Assembly: GCA_021160985.1 (NCBI GenBank)
Contig: JAGHBN010000043.1
Coordinates: 1-6,823, forward strand
Direction: 5' to 3'
Source of the DNA: Thermococcus sp.
GTDB taxonomy: Archaea; Methanobacteriota_B; Thermococci; Thermococcales; Thermococcaceae
Length of the DNA: 6,823 nt
Shown here piece by piece: positions 4,820 through 6,823 of the stretch. Under the pieces are notes generated by a model. That model worked only from the letters and a program-made list of their open reading frames with translations. It was not told where the DNA came from and searched no databases. Within the stretch, counting starts at the first letter, position 1, and each line of letters starts with the position of its first letter. The translations under genes and the position numbers were made by a program.

Positions 4820-5794
4820 ATGGAACCTACTGATGAATCTATTCACGCGATGGAGAAGATAGTGGAAGCCCTGAAGAGCAAATCCCCCAAGGAGCTTTTG
4901 AGCTACGCCATACTCAATGAAAAGGAGGAAGCACGCTATTACGAGGAGCTTGCCAAGAGGGCCAAAATGTCCAGCATCAAGGCGCTTTTTACCAGAATGG
5001 GTGAGGAGTGCATGCTTCATCATGAGTGGCTGTACGGGCTCTTCAAGAAAATGTATCCCGATGAGGAACCGGTTAAGGTCGAGGCTCCCATGGTCGAGGT
5101 CGCCCCGTTTTACCCCTATTTTGAGAGCCTTGATGACTATCTCTCGGCCCTCAAATACTGCATGAGGAGTGAGCTTTTTGCCAAGAAGACGTATGAGCTT
5201 CTGGCAGAGAGTGCTCAGGATGAAGAGTCTAGGACGATTGCCCTCACCCTCACCGCGATGGAAGAGGAGCACTACCATGAAATACGAAAAATATATGAGC
5301 TCATGGTGTCCTTGAGGAGGAGGGGTATAAGTCCTCTGACTCTGGAACCTGGAGGATACCTGTTTACCGACGACCTAAAGGCCAAATATTTCCTCAGGGA
5401 TTTTCTTGGGGCTAATGAGGTTCTTATTGCCGTTGTTCGAGAGAAGCCTGAGAAGTTCCGTGAAATGTTTAGTGACGAGGACATTGAGGTCTTCTGGGTA
5501 ACCAAGACCGAAGCGGAAGATGCTGTCCACCCGGGATCTATACCAACGCTCAAGAAGAAGCTGTGTCAGTCCCTTCAAAGCGCGGCTAAAAAAGGGAAAC
5601 GCGGCGTGGTTTTTGTCCAGAACCTCGGCTATATTGCCCTGGAACTTGGGTTTAAAGACATGATGGACTTTGTGGCATACCTTAAGGACTGCGCCCTCCT
5701 TCACGATGGCTACGTAATAACAACCGCAGTTAAAGAAGCGTTCGATACCAGGGAATGGGCACTCCTGACATCAGAACTCAAGGAACTTTCATAA
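4820..5794 (+). CDS. Rubrerythrin/ferritin-like domain fused to a DUF835 domain
   Basis: A 324-residue cytoplasmic protein with two domains. Residues about 22-165 look like a rubrerythrin-type four-helix bundle: helix 1 LNEKEEARYYEELA (Glu34, Glu37), helix 2 GEECMLHHEWL (Glu63, His67), helix 3 MRSELFAKKTYELLAE (Glu118), helix 4 MEEEHYHEI (Glu148, His151). The second half has a regular ExxH. In the first half, Cys64 falls where the ExxH Glu would be. Residues about 178-322 match DUF835, an archaeal domain of unknown function thought to act in signalling (YLFTDD start, VLIAVVREKP, GVVFVQNLGYIALELGF, ALLTSELKEL). There is no rubredoxin CxxC. An oxidant- or iron-responsive role is inference. ATG at 4820 is chosen over TTG at 4814 because GAGGG lies 6 nt before it. 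GC content looks lower than in neighbouring genes by eye. Its TAA abuts the convergent gene's stop with no gap. Confidence 0.82.
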   Translation: MEPTDESIHAMEKIVEALKSKSPKELLSYAILNEKEEARYYEELAKRAKMSSIKALFTRMGEECMLHHEWLYGLFKKMYPDEEPVKVEAPMVEVAPFYPYFESLDDYLSALKYCMRSELFAKKTYELLAESAQDEESRTIALTLTAMEEEHYHEIRKIYELMVSLRRRGISPLTLEPGGYLFTDDLKAKYFLRDFLGANEVLIAVVREKPEKFREMFSDEDIEVFWVTKTEAEDAVHPGSIPTLKKKLCQSLQSAAKKGKRGVVFVQNLGYIALELGFKDMMDFVAYLKDCALLHDGYVITTAVKEAFDTREWALLTSELKELS

Positions 5795-6040
5795 TCAGAC
5801 CTTCCTGGTTTCCCAGACCACTTTCCCATCTTTTCTAACGACTTTGAGGATGCGGTGGTAGGGTATCTGGGCATCGCCCACGAAAAAGTATCCGTGTCCG
5901 AGCTCTATCATCTCGACGGGGATTTTCTTGACATCTCCATAAGCGCCGCGGTGCTCGATCACGATGTAGTAGTCCCCCTCGTTCTCCCGGGGGTCGTACT
6001 TTATCTTGGCCAGTACCTCCTTCACAGAGCCCTTCCGCAT
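5795..6040 (-). CDS. UPF0248 family protein (MJ1316 / DUF504 domain)
   Basis: An 81-residue protein consisting of one MJ1316-type domain (formerly DUF504), found across archaea and in some eukaryotic RNA-processing proteins. The domain is proposed from comparative genomics to recognise cyclic-phosphate RNA ends; no reaction is proven for the stand-alone archaeal form. Visible family features are SVKEVLAKIKYDP at the start, IVIEHRGAYGD, ELGHGYFFVGDAQIPYHRI (residues 46-64, with the conserved His62-Arg63), and a final beta strand KVVWETRK. The length is typical. The start is the ATG at 6040, which shares one base with the TGA of the upstream MBL gene (TGATG) and has GAGGTGG 5 nt upstream. The alternative GTG at 6049 lies inside that SD and is rejected. 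Translation is therefore likely coupled to the MBL gene. The stop abuts the stop of the convergent gene. Confidence 0.9.
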   Translation of the reverse strand: MRKGSVKEVLAKIKYDPRENEGDYYIVIEHRGAYGDVKKIPVEMIELGHGYFFVGDAQIPYHRILKVVRKDGKVVWETRKV

Positions 6041-6750
6041 CAGAGCCACCTCAGTATATCCTCGATGTTTCTTCTCCAGTCCTTAATAGCCCACCCGTGG
6101 CCTGGCAGGCCGAAGTCAACCTCAAGCTCCGCCAGCCTTTCGATGCTCCTCCTAAGCGCCCTGTGGTCTCCGCTGGGTAAGTCAGTCCTCCCAACCGTCC
6201 CTTTGAAGAGCGTGTCCCCTGTGAACGCAAGGCTCGGCTCCCCTTCAAGGTAGAGGCAGGAGCTTCCGGCGGTGTGCCCGGGAGTGTGGATTACGAGAAG
6301 CCTCCGCTTGCCAATTCTGAGGTAGTCACCGTCATCGAGGTGGAAGTCCACCTTGTGACCCGGGAACGTTTTTCCGTAGGCGTAGTCGAGGATTACCGGG
6401 CCCTCGGAGCGCTCGATGACCTCCGCCGTTTTGCGGTGGGCGGCAAAAATGACCTCAATATCCATCTTCTCAAACAGTCCCTTCATCTTGAGGTTTCCGC
6501 CGAGGTGGTCGAAGTGCTCGTGGGTGTTGAAGATTACAACCTTCCTCAGGCCGTCGAGGTAGCCCTCGCTGAGCCAGAGGGAGAAGTAGCGCTCGACGTT
6601 GTCCTCCGTGCCAGTGTCGACGATTAGAGCTTCCTTCCCGGAGCGGAAGAGATAGACGTTGGAGTCCCAGTCAAGGCCCTTGAGCATCACAGTGTTGGGC
6701 GGAATCTCGATTGGTAACAGGTCCGGGTAGACTATCTCAAGGTTCTCCAA
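6040..6750 (-). CDS. MBL-fold metallo-hydrolase (glyoxalase II-like)
   Basis: A 236-residue metallo-beta-lactamase-fold protein with the full binuclear metal set: His77, His79, Asp81 and His82 in THEHFDHLGG, His159 in HTPGHTAGS, Asp179 in FTGDTLF, and His218 in GLPGHG. The spacing and the GDTLF...GRTDLP stretch resemble glyoxalase II and persulfide dioxygenase-type hydrolases, but the substrate cannot be told from sequence. The C terminus is short, without an extra substrate-binding helical domain, so a glutathione thioester is unlikely; Thermococcales also lack glutathione (known biology). Cytoplasmic, no signal peptide. The start is TTG at 6750, backed by a near-perfect SD 4 nt upstream; no in-frame ATG lies near and the next Met is residue 22. 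It overlaps the UPF0248 gene by one base (TGATG), so the two are one operon. No clear promoter is seen upstream, so the operon may begin outside the window. Confidence 0.9.
   Translation of the reverse strand: MENLEIVYPDLLPIEIPPNTVMLKGLDWDSNVYLFRSGKEALIVDTGTEDNVERYFSLWLSEGYLDGLRKVVIFNTHEHFDHLGGNLKMKGLFEKMDIEVIFAAHRKTAEVIERSEGPVILDYAYGKTFPGHKVDFHLDDGDYLRIGKRRLLVIHTPGHTAGSSCLYLEGEPSLAFTGDTLFKGTVGRTDLPSGDHRALRRSIERLAELEVDFGLPGHGWAIKDWRRNIEDILRWL
6046..6052 (-). promoter_or_regulatory. SD that fixes the UPF0248 start
   Basis: Minus-strand GAGGTGG lies inside the end of the MBL gene, 5 nt before the ATG at 6040. It places the start at the TGATG overlap and excludes the GTG at 6049. Confidence 0.75.
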
Positions 6751-6754
6751 GCTC

Positions 6755-6762
6755 TCACCTCC
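6755..6762 (-). promoter_or_regulatory. Near-perfect SD for the MBL-fold gene TTG start
   Basis: Minus-strand GGAGGTGA lies 4 nt before the TTG at 6750. It is the strongest ribosome site in the window and is the reason for accepting a TTG start. Confidence 0.8.
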
Positions 6763-6776
6763 AAAAGGGCTCGAGG

Positions 6777-6813
6777 GGGGACCGCGTCTTCATCTCGGGG
6801 GGAGCGAGTCCCC
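6777..6813. repeat. GC-rich inverted repeat upstream of the MBL operon
   Basis: GGGGAC (6777-6782) and GTCCCC (6808-6813) are perfect inverted 6-mers 25 bases apart. Inside, CTCG (6794-6797) and CGAG (6805-6808) can pair instead, and CGGGG/CCCCG (6796-6800 with 6810-6814) gives another alternative. There is no T-run. The structure may be a feature of the 5' leader or of the end of an upstream gene. It is cut off by nothing visible, but its context lies partly outside the window. Confidence 0.3.
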
Positions 6814-6823
6814 GTCAGGAGGG
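6790..6823 (-). CDS. Possible C-terminal tail of an upstream gene, cut by the window edge
   Basis: On the minus strand one frame entering from the right edge reads PPDGDSLPPR and ends in TGA at 6792-6790, 39 bases before the MBL TTG start. That spacing and the absence of an AT-rich promoter would suit an operon. Only ten codons are visible and other frames are also open, so this is a weak call. Confidence 0.2.
   Translation of the reverse strand, partial: PPDGDSLPPR

Noticed and set aside
4828..4880. Second C/D box candidate (TGATGA near 4826-4831 with CTGA near 4870)
   Set aside because: It lies inside the coding start of the ferritin-DUF835 gene, the C box is preceded by C rather than a purine, and no D'/C' pair is seen between the boxes.
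6041..6049. GTG at 6049 as the start of the UPF0248 protein
   Set aside because: That GTG is part of the ribosome site for the ATG at 6040, and the family N-terminus (MRKGSVKEVL) fits the ATG.
1..6823. CRISPR array, insertion sequence, prophage, toxin-antitoxin or defence island
   Set aside because: No repeated spacers, no transposase or integrase motifs, no terminal repeats and no defence families were seen; nearly all sequence is accounted for by ordinary archaeal genes.

Overview
The window looks like chromosomal DNA of a hyperthermophilic archaeon of the order Thermococcales (Thermococcus or a close relative). The support is the protein content (GyaR-type glyoxylate reductase, a UPF0248/MJ1316-domain protein, a DUF835 protein, an archaeal dihydropteroate-synthase-like protein), GGAGGTGA-type ribosome binding sites, TATA-like boxes about 26 bases before leaderless starts, short intergenic gaps, and a textbook archaeal box C/D guide RNA. 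I see no phage, transposon, CRISPR or plasmid hallmark, no tRNA and no rRNA.

Layout. 1-346 (+) is the last third of gyaR. Just after its stop, at about 354-411 (+), is a C/D box sRNA with C, D', C' and D boxes, a 3-nt D'-C' spacer and two guides of 12 and 13 nt. 441-1160 (-) is a DUF72 (YecE-like) TIM-barrel protein, divergent from 1221-2768 (+), a 515-residue pterin-binding dihydropteroate-synthase-like protein. 2790-3674 (+) follows after 21 bases and is a DHDPS/NAL-family aldolase that is probably not the lysine-pathway enzyme. Convergent to it lies a minus-strand pair: a TatD-family metal-dependent hydrolase (3990-4748) followed by an unrecognised 99-residue helical protein (3677-3976).

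Divergent from TatD, 4820-5794 (+) encodes a 324-residue two-domain protein: an N-terminal rubrerythrin/ferritin-like four-helix domain and a C-terminal DUF835 domain. It ends one base before a second minus-strand pair: an MBL-fold hydrolase (6040-6750, TTG start with a near-perfect SD) translationally coupled by TGATG to a UPF0248 / MJ1316-domain protein (5795-6040). The last 70 bases are GC-rich, with inverted repeats and possibly the tail of an upstream minus-strand gene.

The genes are mostly housekeeping or poorly characterised metabolism. The most unusual items are the C/D sRNA in the gyaR 3' region, whose targets I cannot assign from memory, and the ferritin-like-DUF835 fusion with an apparently altered first half of its metal site. 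I found no clearly new multi-gene system. The candidates are individual genes and one small RNA.
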